Assembly: GCF_028583425.1 (NCBI RefSeq)
Contig: NC_072791.1
Coordinates: 190,006,311-190,070,310, forward strand
Source of the DNA: Eublepharis macularius
Lineage: Eukaryota; Chordata; Lepidosauria; Squamata; Eublepharidae
DNA: 64,000 nt
Direction of reading: 5' to 3'
Part shown: piece by piece, positions 1-15,712 of the stretch
How the letters are laid out: the number at the start of each line of letters is the position of its first letter
How positions within the stretch are numbered: the stretch's first letter is position 1
Made by a program: the position numbers and the translations under genes
Notes under the pieces: generated by a model
What the model saw: only the letters and a program-made list of their open reading frames with translations
The model's database searches: none
What the model was told of the DNA's origin: nothing

Positions 1-81
1 CTTTTCCAGAAGGTCTCGTGGCTTGGGACAGATGGTTCTCATTTTAAAGATCCATATACTGATTTGATTAAGCAACCTCAA

Positions 82-278
82 TAGCCCAGACTACTCCAAG
101 CTGATCAGAGCTTGGAAGCTAAAAAAGGGTCAGACATGGTTAATATTTGGATGAGAAACAACCAACAAGACAAAGGTTGTTATGTAGCAGAAGGCAATGG
201 CAAACTACCTTTGCTCTCATCTCTTACCTTTTAAACCCCTTGAGGGGTTGCCATAGGTTTGTTATGACTTGACGGCAC
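82..278 (+). mobile_element. 5S-rRNA-derived SINE, diverged copy 1
   Basis: The body resembles the internal promoter half of 5S rRNA: GATCAGAGCTTGGAAGCTAA near 102-122 and a decayed box C (TTGGATGAGAAAC, 147-159). It is followed by the tail common to these SINEs, with AAGGCAATGGCAAACTACC, then TTATGACTTGACGGCAC at the end. The copy is more decayed than the one directly downstream, so it is probably older. The assignment rests on matching to the general 5S consensus from memory. Confidence 0.7.
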
Positions 279-288
279 TTAATTATTG

Positions 289-485
289 GGTCCTGAGCTG
301 GATGGTCCAGGTAACCCAATCTCATCAGATCTCAGAAGCAGGGTTGGCCTTGGTAAGTATTTGGATGGGAGACCACCAAGCAAGGCCCCGGTTGCTATGC
401 AAGCAATGGCAAAACCACCTTTGAGCGTCTCTTGCCTTGAAAACCCTACAAGGTCACTGGAAGCCAGCTGCGACTTGATGGCACA
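289..485 (+). mobile_element. 5S-rRNA-derived SINE, copy 2
   Basis: This is the clearer of two head-to-tail copies. It carries CCCAATCTCATCAGATCTCA, AGAAGCAGGGTTGGCC and an intact 5S box C, TTGGATGGGAGACC (361-374), in the order and spacing of a 5S rRNA gene. The shared 3' tail follows (CAATGGCAAAACCACC, TCTCTTGCCTTGAAAACCC, CGACTTGATGGCAC). A 5S gene ends soon after box C and lacks this tail, so this is a retroposed SINE and not a 5S gene. Pol III could in principle use the retained A/C boxes. Confidence 0.8.
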
Positions 486-492
486 AAAAAAC

Positions 493-3400
493 CCCTGAGG
501 ACCTTGAATTGCTCTGAATGTCTTCTTTTGGTGCATTGTTGAATAAGCAGTGAAGTGGTTCTCCTTAGGGATGCAGCAAACTTTATGCCAAACATGCTCA
601 GCTAGCAAAATAGTTTTGGACACTCATGACTATATGCAAGCTGAACATAGGATCTCCATGCAATCTGACTCAAGCAGTTTCTGAACAACTTAGCAGATGT
701 GCAGTAACTGGGGTAACTTGTTTCATTATGATTTGATTGTACAGGGTACCTGTTTTTAAAATATCCTTTTCTTGTCTGGGTAGTTTTCATTACACAATTT
801 TTAAATAACTAGAGACTCAAAAAAAATATTTTTAAAGACACAATGGAGGATAAAACTGCAATTCCCATAGGGCTTTGAAAAAACACACATGTGCTGATCC
901 AAAGAGGTTGGCAGCCATTGATATCACTATGTATGGACTTAGATGGTAAGGATTTTTTAAAAACCACTTAGTATTTATGAGTGGAAGGACCACTTTTCCC
1001 AGTATTTAAACGATTGGATGCAAGTCTGGGGGACAGAAATACAACTCCCAGTAGGGTTTGCAGAAACTGCACGTGCAAAATGCCGTAGAATGCACCATGC
1101 TGTTCCGTTGGAATATGTTGAAAAACCCACTGAGTTTGTTTGAGGTGCTCACAAACAGCTGAGCAGCCATCCTCCCGAAATCTTACGTATGGAGAATCAG
1201 CCCAAATTGCTGAAAATTCACTAGAAGATCCTTTCACAAAGGCAGAATTTTTGCTTACTCCTCTAACTAGTTGCTGCATTTGTTGAAAACCCAACAAGGT
1301 GGGAACAAACTAGGAGCAAAATACGTCAGCAAAGCTGTTTTAATGGGACCCGGCCATCTGCCTCTTCCAAATCCTCTGTCTGAGCTCTGGTGGCTATTCA
1401 TCTGTCCCGCCGAGAACTACAGCAAACAGATTCCCGAATGAGAGTGACTGGAAACATTCTGTCTCTGTTTATTCACTGCTTCCGGGCGTTATCCTTGCTA
1501 TGAGTCACTGCTGTGCCCAAGCCTAGCCTAACACAGCAGTTGCTTCAAAATCCACATTCCGCCTCACAGAGGATTAACTACAATAATAGTGCTTCGGTCA
1601 TATTTTTAAGCTATTAAAATGGAAACGAGGCTGTTCCCATTGCCTTCAGCAGAAATTAGTGGACATCCGATATAGTTTGCTCTTTGTGCACAGGGTCGGC
1701 AGCATGCCCTGCCTTCAAAGCAGTATGTCATTGAAGCAATTATTTATTTCCCATTTACAACAGGGGGAAAAAACACAACGCGAAAGCATAGGGAATGCTT
1801 AAAATTTCTCACAGTCATTTCCAGACCTTTTTTACGCAATGACAGCAAGCACCTTTGTGGCACGTATGTGGCAGGGGGTAGGGCAGCAAGCTTTTGCTGT
1901 CGGTTGGAGAGCTCAAACAAAAAGGCTTCCTTCTCACAGCACTGTTCTTCCCCAGCTCCCTGTAGGGCTTTTCTACATTGCAGAGAACTAGAAGTCAGAA
2001 AATGACTGCTGAACCACTGAGTTAAATGACATGATGTTGACCAGGACTTGGCTGTCAGCGCAAACCAGGACAAATTGTGTTCAGTCATCAAGTCTGTTTA
2101 ACTATTATTAAGCCCTGCTGGGACCTGCGGGGTTGTGCCTCTCAGCTACAATTGAATCCTGTGAGAAAATGGCAGGGCTGGGACTGACATTTGAAATGTG
2201 CCTGCTTTGAGATCTACAATTTATTTTCCTTTTCAGTTCTTTAGTGAGACTGCAAAATTTAGAAACGCTGCACGGGGGAAGAAAAAGACAACTGCCTTAT
2301 ACCAGCCCTATTAGATATACATTGTTGAGTGGATTTTTAAAGATGTGTATGCTAAGACAGAACATTCATCCACCTCTCAGTCTTGGAGATAAACCGTTTG
2401 AACTGTGGTTAATTGGCAAGCTACAAATCTGATGTACCTTGTTTACATGTATTTTACATGCATGCTGCGTCAGGTCTGGAAATGCTTTTTAAACTTGGTA
2501 ATGTCTTATCAAGTTTACTCTCATCCAGTAGAACAAACAGGGTTTCTTGTTACACCATAATAAAGATCTCCCCTGCCCCAGAGCTGAAATATTCTAATTT
2601 TGTAATTTATTTTCAAGGGCTAATTTGCAAAATGAAATTGTTTGGATGATTGGTTTGCAGTAAACATGATGCATCAAATTGGCTTTTCTACAAGTAGAAA
2701 GAGCTTATATTTCCATTTATAATAATAATCAAGCAATAGTCGTTCATATTAATAAGGCTAGAATAATTTTTTTAAAAAATCAAATAATACAACAGGCAAT
2801 GAAAATGATGGGGGTGTACTTCTATGCAAAAGCTGCAGGCCATTTTACATTCTACGTGCAGGGATTAAATTACAAAGAAGCAAAAGCCTCTCAGTAAGAA
2901 ATATGGCCCACTCAAGACATAATTGCATTTTGCTTGCCCTGTAAATAGGAAATCCTCTCTGTATAACAGGACGTATGCCATTTGCATCTCTAGAGCTTCC
3001 ATCGACCAAATCTGTATGGCAGGCAAGAGAAAAGAAGCTTCAGGGATGGAGAAAGACACAGAGTACATAGAGGCCAACTAGAACCAATTCTTTTTCTGGC
3101 CACAACTCGAACCTGTCTCCCTTCCACTGTTGCAGTGCATTTAACAGACGACCTGCCAAGCACAGCAAACACACTCAGTAATCAGTTTTGCTCTGCCTCA
3201 TGCTTCAGTCAGTTGCCTTTCCCTTTTAAAGCTATATAAGCATTTAGTCAATTATGATAGCCCCCCCCCCTTTTTAAACAGACACAAGTTGTTGTTTTTT
3301 AATGTTGGAAAACTGTTTCAGAGAGGAAGGAGGCCTTTAATGAGTTCAGTGGTTCCTAGTCAATCAGTTTGCAGAAAAATAGCTCTTTCTGCTGTAAACT

Positions 3401-3831
3401 GCAAAGACGGGGCAAGTTGTACCAAAACACAGTGAGTCCAATGATAATGTGGATTCACCAGAAGGCAGTTAGCAAGTACATCAGCTTTAGGCAAGAAAGC
3501 ACTTGCTTCTTTCCCAGGAACCAAATGTCACGGAACACTACATCTACCTGTTTGTTTCTATCCCATCCTCCCTCCAAAGAGGGCAGTAAAGCACATACTT
3601 TCTCTCTCTCGTTTTAGCTTCACAATTACTTTGTGCCATAGATTAGGCTGATATGGTAAATGGCCTAACATCAATCAACAAGCTTCATGGGTCTGAACCC
3701 ACCAGGTATCACTGCCTACCCAATTTGCAAGACCAAACCTGGTGGAAATCTCTTTGCAGGTTCTCATGCGGACATGCATCTTCTACTGAACTTTTTTCTC
3801 CACAATTCAACATTTCCTTGAATTAAAATAG
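493..3831. other. 3' flank of CCDC148, no gene recognised
   Basis: Short open frames occur on both strands (for example 968-1297 and 1744-2091, minus), but none has recognisable motifs or splice context. There is a C-homopolymer near 3261-3270. I saw no intact repeat family. The stretch is AT-rich and looks like ordinary intergenic sequence downstream of the CCDC148 poly(A) site. Confidence 0.5.
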
Positions 3832-3837
3832 TTTATT
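3832..3837 (-). terminator. CCDC148: Candidate poly(A) signal of CCDC148
   Basis: AATAAA on the minus strand lies 53 bases past the stop codon at 3890-3892. If used, the 3' UTR is very short (about 70-80 bases). Position and orientation are right, but a transcript end cannot be seen from DNA alone. Confidence 0.5.
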
Positions 3838-3889
3838 TAAAAGGACTGTTAATACATTATTCAGAAAGATTCTTAATTCATTCCCAGTT

Positions 3890-4099
<210 letters not shown>

Positions 4100-4374
4100 T
4101 CATTAAAAGACATAGGATAACCTATTTTTCCAGTTAGTATTAGCAATGTGAAGAAAGATAGTCTGGACTAATGAAATCTATCTACAGTCCCCATGTAAAC
4201 ATGCATACCCTTGTGGATGCTCTGGGAACACGAGGTTTGCTCATTAAATAAAAATACTCAGAATATCACATATAGATGTCCCTATATTCAGGTACCAAAA
4301 GCAGGGTATATAAATCTCCATTAATTTTTTAAAAAAGCATTGTGTTTATTTTACATTTAGATCCTACTTTTATT

Positions 4375-4520
4375 CCTAACAAAGATCTAAAGCAGCCTAT
4401 TAAAACATTATCTTCCCTCCACTTTATGCTCTCAACAACCATCCTGTGAGGTAAATTAGGCATAGAGATTGTGACAGGCCCAAGGTCACCAGGTGATAAG
4501 CCTCCATGACAGAGGTCCAA
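4375..4520 (-). mobile_element. SINE fragment, tRNA-type body, minus orientation
   Basis: Read on the plus strand it contains CTCTCAACAACCATCCTGTG, AGGTAAATTAGGCATAGAGA and GTGACAGGCCCAAGGTCACC. These are the reverse complement of the 'tgggtgaccttgggcc' and 'cctcacagggttgttgtgag' blocks seen in the plus-oriented SINEs elsewhere in the window. The tRNA-like head and the 3' tail are missing or too diverged to see. Confidence 0.65.
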
Positions 4521-4978
4521 GGTTGCCAACACTTTACCCTCTATACCTTGCCAGCTCTGTTTGTTTCAAAAGCTGTTTCAGAGAAACTGCAATACCCTTT
4601 GCCCTACTCCTACCAACAACCCCTGGTAACCATTCCTGCCATCTTGCAGCACTGTATTGTGCCTGTACAGCTGCCAAAATGACTGATACATACTGAAAGC
4701 CAGTAGACAATCGTGGCAATTATGCAGATCTCTACAAGCAGCAGGAGAAGAAGCAAAGGAAGGGCATCATGCACAGGAACAGGGACATATTTGTGCTTGG
4801 CTCTTCAGGTATCTTGGTCAAACCACTAGCTTGCATGCAGAGTTTAAGGGCTACTTCACACATTATGAAGGCCACTCTCTGACACTTTTCAACAAGGAGG
4901 CGTTCTATGTTGCCAGCATAAAATATAAGTGCCATATGAATTACCTTGACTATGCCATTGCCAGAGTCAACTAGCAAT

Positions 4979-7030
4979 TAGAGATGTGTGCTTTGGGTTT
5001 CAGAAACTTGAAGCAAACCCGAATCAACCCTGATTCACGTTGGTCTGTGATTCCCAAATCAGCCCCAGCAGAGCTGGCCTGATTTGGGAAACCTGAAGCA
5101 CAGCAATCCGAAGCGATTTGGGTTGCTTCAGGTTGCTCTGTGAAGCCTTTTTCCCTTGCTGCGGCGAGAGGAAAAAGGCTTCAAAGAGCTCTTCCCTCTC
5201 CTGTGTTTAGGAGAGGGAGGGGGAGAGGGTGGTGACTGGTGGTGAGTCAGGGAAGGGACTGATAAACAGCCAGTCGCTGCAGCAGCAGGCAGCTCTTCCC
5301 TTCCTGATTGGGTGATTCTCTGGGAGGACATTATTTTTTGATTTTTTTTTCAATGCTGCTGCAGTGACTGGCTGGTTTGAATTGGAGACTTGTCTGACTT
5401 AAGCCCTAAATCCAAGAAATAACATTTTTAAAAATTATTTTTGGTGTGAGATTCTTTGGTGTGATGTTAGATTTTGTTTCAATGTGGGACTGTATGTTGT
5501 GTGTGAACTGAATGTGCTATTAATTTTGTTACCCGTCCTCAGTCCGCTTGTGGGCAGGGTAGGCCAGAAATCCAAGAAATAAATTTTTAAAAAATTAATT
5601 TTGGTGTGTTTTTGATTCTCTGGTGTGATGGTGGGGGTTGATTTAATCTAGGACTGTACATTGTGATTTAACATTGATGTGAATGCTGTTACCAAGAAAT
5701 AAATTTTTTAAATTATTTTTTTTGGTGTGTATGTGTGATTCTCTGTTGTGATGGTTGGCCCCATAGAGAACCACGGAGAGTGGCTGGCCAGCCTGCTCTG
5801 GGGGTGCTGGGGAATTTTGAGGTGTGTTTCTTTGCTTCTGTCATGCTTTCCCAGGGATGAGCATGCATTCAAGAGTGTGGCTCTGCTGTGGCACCCCCGT
5901 TCTGTGCATAAGTGCCCCTGGGAAAGACATTTTCAAAGTTCTTGTCATAGAGAAACATGGAGAGTGACTGGACAGCCAGCTCGGGGGGGGGGGGGGGGTC
6001 TGGGAATTTTGGGAAGTTTGTCTTTGGTTTTGTTGGGCTGTTGGGGGGGGCGTGATTGAACAAGGGTTTCTGCCTGTGGCCACTGATGCCACATTCCATG
6101 TTTTTCTATTGTGGGAGTCTGGATTTTTCCACAATAGAAACAAACAAGTAGGGTGGCTGGGGAGATTAACCTTCTTTGTAATGGCTCCCCAAGTCCAATC
6201 TCCCTGAAACCTGGGAGGCCATGGGAGGAGGGTTGGGAAAGGGTCTCCTCAAGGTTTGGTGCATTTTGCTTCCAAAATGCCACCCCCAGCCTCCTAGAAC
6301 TGCCCATTTGGTTTGGGCCAAATTCAATGGATGATTCTCTAAAGTGAAGTTGATTCCCTTTCATCAGTTTGGCTGTATTGAGGGAGGTTGATCCTTAGTT
6401 CACTTCTAGTTGCTCACTCACTTGCTTCATATGGTTTTATGTATTTTAATCATTTTTTTCTTATTGTGATTCTCTGGTGTGACGTTAGTCCTCATAGTGA
6501 ATGTGGCTGGGGGGCCATCTTTGGGGGGTCATAACATGGCCCCCCAAAGTCCAATCTCCCTGAAACTTGGGATGCCGTGGGAAGAGGGTTGGGAGAGATT
6601 CCCCTGAAGGTTTGGTGCATTTTGCTTCTAAAATGCCACCCCCAGCCTCCTGGGAACCTTCCTCCTGATTTTTCCCATAGGAAACAATAGAGATAGGTGG
6701 CGGCTGGGGGGACCTTATTTGGGGGGGCATAACATGCCCCCCCAAAGTCTAATCTCCCTGAAACTTGGGTAGCTGTGAGAGGAGGGTTGGGAGAGGATCC
6801 CCTGAAAATTTGGTGTAATTAGGAAAAAACTCCACCCAGGCCCCCGGATAGCCAGGAGCAGCGTTTCCCATGGAAACAATGGCCCAATCTTTCCTAATAA
6901 ACCCGAATCAGCTTAAATACCCGAACCGGAAGCAGCTTGCCGCTTTGGGTTTCGGGTTTACCCGTATTTTTTCCTGCTCTGGGTAAACCAGAAGCAGGAA
7001 ACCCGAATCTTTTGGGGGTGCACAGCCCTA
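4979..7030. mobile_element. Long non-autonomous hAT-type DNA transposon
   Basis: The element is bounded by a perfect 8-bp direct repeat, CTAGCAAT (4971-4978 and 7031-7038). Its ends are short inverted repeats: TAGAGATGTGTGC at the left, and GTGCACAGCCCTA at the right, whose complement begins TAGGGCTGTGCAC. Eight-base target duplications with TAGRG-type ends are the hallmark of hAT elements. No transposase frame is present, so it depends on another hAT for movement. The inside is built of duplicated blocks. An AAGAAATAA...TTTTTGGTGTG unit repeats at about 5414, 5572 and 5694. A block with AAGTCCAATCTCCCTGAAAC recurs near 6190 and 6546 and, with one base changed, near 6744. Poly-G runs occur at 5984-5998 and elsewhere. 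It sits in the last CCDC148 intron. Confidence 0.85.
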
Positions 7031-7545
7031 CTAGCAATTGCAACCTCCACATAACTGTTATAATATGTGAAACAGCCCTCAGTTGTCAAGTACATAGAAA
7101 ATGACTGGAGTATTAAGAAGTTATATGAACAAGGTTTTACTGAAGCATAGCCTGGGCAAAAGACCCTAACATCTTATTGCCACAAACTCTCTTTTTTATA
7201 TAAAGAAAAAAGCTATTGCGACAGCTTCCTATGGGTTAAGCACTTCCTTTTTAGCCAGAATGTTTTTGTCTCTCTAGTAACTAATGCAATTTTTGAACTT
7301 TGTACTGTGGCTAGAGGAGGGATGTCACAGAAACAAGAAGGCTTATGGAAAAGTTTCCCATTGAGTTTTGTACTTCATGAGCTTTCAGTACAAGGGGAGA
7401 AATACATGGGGATGTCCACATTGGTGCATTCATTTATGAGGATGGGTTGACTAATCAAGAACTGGGTGGGGGACTTCTTTCCTTACTATCTCCATATCTA
7501 ATCCTTCTAGCAGTCTGATTTTCACAAAATCAGTGTCTACATTTA

Positions 7546-9949
<2,404 letters not shown>

Positions 9950-10179
9950 AAGAGCCCTACTGGATCAGTTCAGTGGTTCATCTAATTTGGGATTATGTTT
10001 CTTACAGCAATCAGCCAGATGCCCCAGAATGTTCTTCCCTTCCTGCTTCTGCTATTTAGAACATGCCTATAAAAATGGATTTCCTCTTTAGCCATCATGA
10101 CTAATTGCTATTGATGGACCTATTCTGTGCAAATCTATATAACCCCCTTTTAAAGTTTTCTAACCTAGGAGCCTTCCCT
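9950..10179 (-). mobile_element. CR1 LINE 3' fragment, part A (split by SINE)
   Basis: On the plus strand it reads AAAAAGAGCCCTACTGGATC, CAGTGGTTCATCTAATTTGG and later TTGCTATTGATGGACCTATT. These are the reverse complement of the CR1 3' region that is abundant in squamates (also seen at 20385-20670). The CR1 sequence resumes at 10433 after an inserted SINE, so the two pieces were one copy. Confidence 0.65.
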
Positions 10180-10432
10180 AGTAGCCAGTTTGGTGTAGTG
10201 GTTAAGAGCGCGGGGCTCTGATCTGGAGAGCCGGGTTTGATTCCCCACTCCTCCACTTGAAGCCAGCTGGGTGACCTTGGGCTAGTCACAGCTCTCCAGA
10301 GCTCTCTCAGCCCCACCCACCTCACAGTGTGTTTTGCTGTGGAGATAATAGTAACATACTTTGTAAACTGCTCTGAGTGGGCATTGTCCGGAAGGGCGGT
10401 ATATAAATTGGATGTTATTATTATTATATCCT
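10180..10432 (+). mobile_element. Sauria-type tRNA-derived SINE inserted in CR1
   Basis: This is an almost complete copy. The tRNA-like head has box A (GGTGTAGTGGTTAAGAG, 10193-10209) and box B (GGTTTGATTCC, 10233-10243). The body has GCTGGGTGACCTTGGGCTAG and AGCCCCACCCACCTCACAG. The 3' part has GGGCGGTATATAAATTGG followed by an ATT microsatellite. This layout is that of the SINEs widespread in lizards and snakes. It interrupts a CR1 fragment (9950-10179 and 10433-10510). Confidence 0.85.
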
Positions 10433-10510
10433 CTGGCAGGGAGTTCCACAAGTTAATTAGGCATCATGGGAAGCAGTGTACCTTTCTTTCTAGGGGTGCT
10501 TCATGCAATT
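10433..10510 (-). mobile_element. CR1 LINE 3' fragment, part B
   Basis: CCTCTGGCAGGGAGTTCCAC and AAGTTAATTAGGC followed by a pyrimidine-rich stretch continue the CR1 sequence that stops at about 10179. Together they show that the SINE at 10180-10432 landed inside this copy. Confidence 0.55.
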
Positions 10511-10519
10511 TCAGTTAAG

Positions 10520-12110
10520 CATTAGAGCAACTGAGGCCGTGGGAAGTCATTTGGGAGGGGGTTGCCCTTTGATCTAATTAAAATGGACAGGATAGCAGGT
10601 CAATGGTACCTGCTAAGTCTGATTTTATTTTTCAAGCCACTCTAAGTATTCCAAATGTAGAATGGAGCATTGACCACTGCAAGACTGGTAGAGAGATTAA
10701 TAAGTAGGCTGACTGATTTAGCTGAGAATTGCCTGTTTGCTTAACACACATAGAACATCTTGTCTCTCCCTGTATTTGTAGCTGTTTTGATATTTCTTGG
10801 AAGCAGTCCTGCACTAAACCATCTGAATGCTTTCAATTTTTTTTTCATATATACACAGAGGCTTAGGTACATTATTCAAGTGCTTAAAAAACACATGCTT
10901 GAAATAAATTCTTAATCTTTTCCCCAAATACACCTTGTTTCATTCCTCTTATGTTCCAAGAATTCCATCAGTCATTCCACAGAAGGCATCAGTTATGCTT
11001 GGAGTCACTTAAAAGAAAAGTTTGATAGTGGGTGTGGGAAAATTCCTTTTATGGGTCTTGAAATATTAACCTTGAACAACGTGCATGGGGCTTCTACAAT
11101 GGCCAAAAAGAGGAGGAGAAATGCTGGTGTCATTTTTAATTACATAAAGTAAATGGGCCCTTCCTTTGCCCAGACCCAGCGAGTCCTCCCTTTAGGATCA
11201 TCTGCTCACAAAGAGATCTCGACATTTTTTATGCTGCAAAATATAGTATCGTTCAGTATATGTAGACTTGGCCTAATGACATCTTGGGAGAAAGAAAACT
11301 AGCAAGAGCCCAGAGTATAAATCAATCCGAAGCAGAGCATGGCTGCTGACATATCTAATTAAGTGACTGATGCAAGAAAAATACTGAGCAAGCCAGAGAA
11401 CAGGTTGAATGTGGCCTTTTTTTTAGGTAACATCCTGTTTGCTATCTGTCTCGAGACACAGGTAACAGGAGGTAGAGCTGGATTTCTGCACAAGCTAAAT
11501 AAGCTACAGTTCAGGGCCTCATATTATGAGAAGCCTTTAAATTAAAAAAAAAAGACTCAGCATTACTGAATTACTATTTTTAGTCATGCTATGGGGACTC
11601 TTAAACTTGACATAGCGTTGGAGCTCAGCATGTCTTAATGTGGCCCTGACGCAGGCTTACCATTTGCCCACTTATGGCGGGCAATCTCCAGGTGATTTGC
11701 TCTGTTGCTCACTGGTGCTCAGACCAGTGTCGGGAGAAAAATAAATAAAAATATAAGGTTTTAGCCTACTCACTGGCATCAGCTCTAGTTATTGCTGTTT
11801 AGCGATTCCTAGAGCTACCCATTGTCACTTCCAGGTTGTGCCCTAGAAGTGATGTGCTGGTGACTAGGCTGGAGCCTTATTTTTATGTATTTTCCTCCCA
11901 CCGCCCTGTCCCCACCATCCTGGTGGTTGCCACACAGGATGGCTTTATTGGATCTCAGAATACATAGCCAGTGTTGAACAGGAGTCAGAGTGATGGAACC
12001 AGACTGCAGAGATCTGCGTTTCTCTCTCAACTGGCCAAGAAGGTTACTGGACTTCTGCCAGCCTAACCTACATAACTCCAGATGTTGTGAGGGGGAAATG
12101 GATGATCCCT
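10520..12110. other. CCDC148 intron, no feature recognised
   Basis: AT-rich intronic sequence. A piece near 11658-11720 (TACCATTTGCCCACTTATGG, then GGCGGGCAATCTCCAGG) may be an old DNA-transposon remnant, but no ends are visible. Confidence 0.4.
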
Positions 12111-12112
12111 TA

Positions 12113-12368
12113 TACAGCCAGTTTGGTATAGTGGTTAAGAACAGCGGGACTCTAACCTGGAGAGCCGGATTTGATTCCTTAGTCCTCCACTTGAAACCAG
12201 CTGGGTGACCTTGGGTCAGTCAAAGCTCTTGCAGAGCTCTCTCAGCTCCACCCACCTCACAGGGTGACTGTTGTGGGGATAATAATAACATACTTTGTAA
12301 ATTGCTCTGAGTGGGTGTTAAGTTGTCCTGAAGGGTGGTAATTAAATCAAATGTTGTTGTTGTTATAT
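12113..12368 (+). mobile_element. Sauria-type tRNA-derived SINE
   Basis: It has the same architecture as the copy at 10180. Box A is GGTATAGTGGTTAAGAAC (about 12125-12142) and box B is GATTTGATTCC. The body has GCTGGGTGACCTTGGGTCAG and CTCCACCCACCTCACAGGG, and the copy ends in a GTT microsatellite. The 3' module is somewhat altered (GGGTGGTAATTAAATC). Confidence 0.85.
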
Positions 12369-12403
12369 GCACCACCTTGAGCACTTTCAAGGAAGGGTAG
12401 GAT

Positions 12404-12673
12404 TAGGGTTGTCAAGTGCCCTTTGGGCCAATTTTAGCCTCTGTGAAGGGTGGGAGCATGCCCATGGCTGGGTGCGATGATGTCTCTTCCGTAAGTGATA
12501 TCATGACACCCAAGTGGAGCATGCCCGCTGTGCACTGGCCCAGGAGGCTTCTTGCCTCCCGGGCCCATTCCTCGAGGCCCTTTCCCCCTGCTGACGAGGT
12601 AAGTGGTGGCGGGGGGGGGGGGAATACTGGCAGTGGGGGATCCTCCATCCTCATAGAGGGACTAGCAGCCCTA
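12404..12673. mobile_element. hAT MITE with perfect 8-bp target duplication
   Basis: The ends are TAGGGTTGTCAAGTG at the left and ACTAGCAGCCCTA at the right (complement TAGGGCTGC). The element is flanked by GGTAGGAT on both sides (12396-12403 and 12674-12681), an exact 8-bp duplication typical of hAT insertion. It contains GTGATATCATGACACC, a short near-palindromic motif, and a poly-G run at about 12611-12621. There is no transposase, so it is non-autonomous. Confidence 0.85.
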
Positions 12674-12681
12674 GGTAGGAT

Positions 12682-13425
12682 ATGAACAATTGAATGCTTA
12701 TTATAAAGTCTATTATTCTGCCACTTTTGAAAGGGGGAGTTCTAAATAGTGAAGGTACTGTTCAATTGCAAGCAAAGCCACTTATCAATTAATTGTTGAG
12801 ATTAATGGAGAATAACTATAAATTTACAATGTAGATTCTTATTGAAGCTGTTTTGTATGAAAGGATGGCTTGTACTGAGGGAATTTCAAAACAATCCATG
12901 TTTTACTTTGAGACAGGCAATGCAAGTCAAATGATTTGTGTCTGTCCTTTTTGTCATAAGAAACTGGTGCATTTATGAAACATTCTTAAAACTATGATCT
13001 TTATAAAGATACAGTACTATCAAAACTGCTAATTAATATGTAAGTGTGCCTCCAGTTATTGGAAGCTAGTATTGAGGATTATATCTGCTAGGAAATGGAA
13101 GGAACCCATCCCTCCCCACCCAAGATTCAAGACTGGACTGTTATGCATATAATTCAGATACCAACTAAGCTCATGCGGGCAGCAGGGCTGACCAAGGTGC
13201 TGATGTGTTTAAGCAGGAGGAGATAAGAGCTTCCTGCAGAACTTGTACATTCTAAAGGCTTTCCTCTTGTTCAGAGTCTGTCAATTCCATGAGCCCAAAT
13301 CTTCCATGCAAGAACTCGACAAGGGAAATAGTTGTGGATTGAAATGCCACTCCAGCACCTATTCAGGTCATGCTGCCAGCTGATAATGACTGCAACCACC
13401 TTCAAAAGAGAGAACATTCTGGCGC
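12682..13425. other. CCDC148 intron, no feature recognised
   Basis: AT-rich intronic sequence. I see no exon, RNA gene or recognisable repeat. Confidence 0.4.
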
Positions 13426-13427
13426 CA

Positions 13428-13530
13428 CCAGTTGCATTGCCATCCTAAGCAGCATCATACCCTTCTAGGCCCATTGACGTCAATGGACTCAAAAGGGGGT
13501 AGCTCTGCTTAGGACGGCATTGTTAATCTC
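13428..13530. repeat. Small palindromic repeat (MITE-like)
   Basis: TGCCATCCTAAGCAGCATCA at the left pairs with TCTGCTTAGGACGGCATTG at the right, around a centre with CCATTGACGTCAATGG (itself a palindrome). Remnants of this type are common in vertebrate DNA. I cannot define a target duplication. Confidence 0.6.
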
Positions 13531-13961
13531 CAGCAGAGGCAGAATAGCATGAGCAGCTACAGCATTCTAGGTTGTAAATCACCCCACAGAATCCTGGAGA
13601 AAAATATTTAAGTCATGCTGAGAGGGCCTGATAGCTCATACAGTGGCTCAGTAGCAGAAGGGTATGTAAATCCATGGTGACAGAAGCTTGTTTTAAGGGA
13701 GATTTTTAAAAATAGGACTCTTTTATCCTATGAGATAATTAAAGGAAGAAAAGGTAAATATCATAAATACCATGCAGTGAGGAAACAGGAAGTAATACAT
13801 TCTTTCCCAATGCACCAACGATCAACTTTAACATACATTAGAAATATGAAGTAAATAGGTAATCCCTTTTGCTGGTACAAGGGCTATGGAAAGATTACTT
13901 TGAACCCTTGAAAAAGGTTTTAAAAATTATTCCAAACCCCTGAAAATAGTTATAAAAAGCG

Positions 13962-14198
13962 TAATAATAACATTTGATTTATATACCACCCTTCAGGACA
14001 ACTTAATATCCACTCAGAGTAGTTTACAAAATATGTTATTATTATCCCTACAACACCCTGTGAGGTGGGTGGGGCTGAGAGAGCTCTGAGAAGCTACAAC
14101 TGACCCAAGGTCACCCAGCTCGTTTCAAGCAGAGGAGTGGGGAATCAAACCCAGTTCTCCAGATTAGAGTCCCACCGCTCATATCCACTACTCCTGAA
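13962..14198 (-). mobile_element. Sauria-type tRNA-derived SINE, minus orientation
   Basis: On the plus strand it starts with the tail (AATAATAACATTTGATTTAT, ACCACCCTTCAGGACAAC). It passes through CCTGTGAGGTGGGTGGGGCT and CCCAAGGTCACCCAGCT, and ends with the tRNA-like head, including complement box B (GGAATCAAACCC) and a decayed box A. It is in the opposite orientation to the copies at 10180 and 12113. Confidence 0.85.
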
Positions 14199-14199
14199 C

Positions 14200-15635
<1,436 letters not shown>

Positions 15636-15712
15636 TTAAGGTCTTATCTGAAGTGACTATCTAATCATTAATGTGTATAGACTGAGTGTATATAATAAAG
15701 TGGTAGTTCAAA

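Noticed and set aside
361..374. Functional 5S rRNA gene (box C intact)
   Set aside because: The 5S-like part is incomplete at its ends and continues into the same non-5S tail as other copies, so it is a SINE.
5748..6364. Overlapping ORFs of 100-139 codons
   Set aside because: They fall within the internal blocks of the 2-kb hAT and span poly-G runs.
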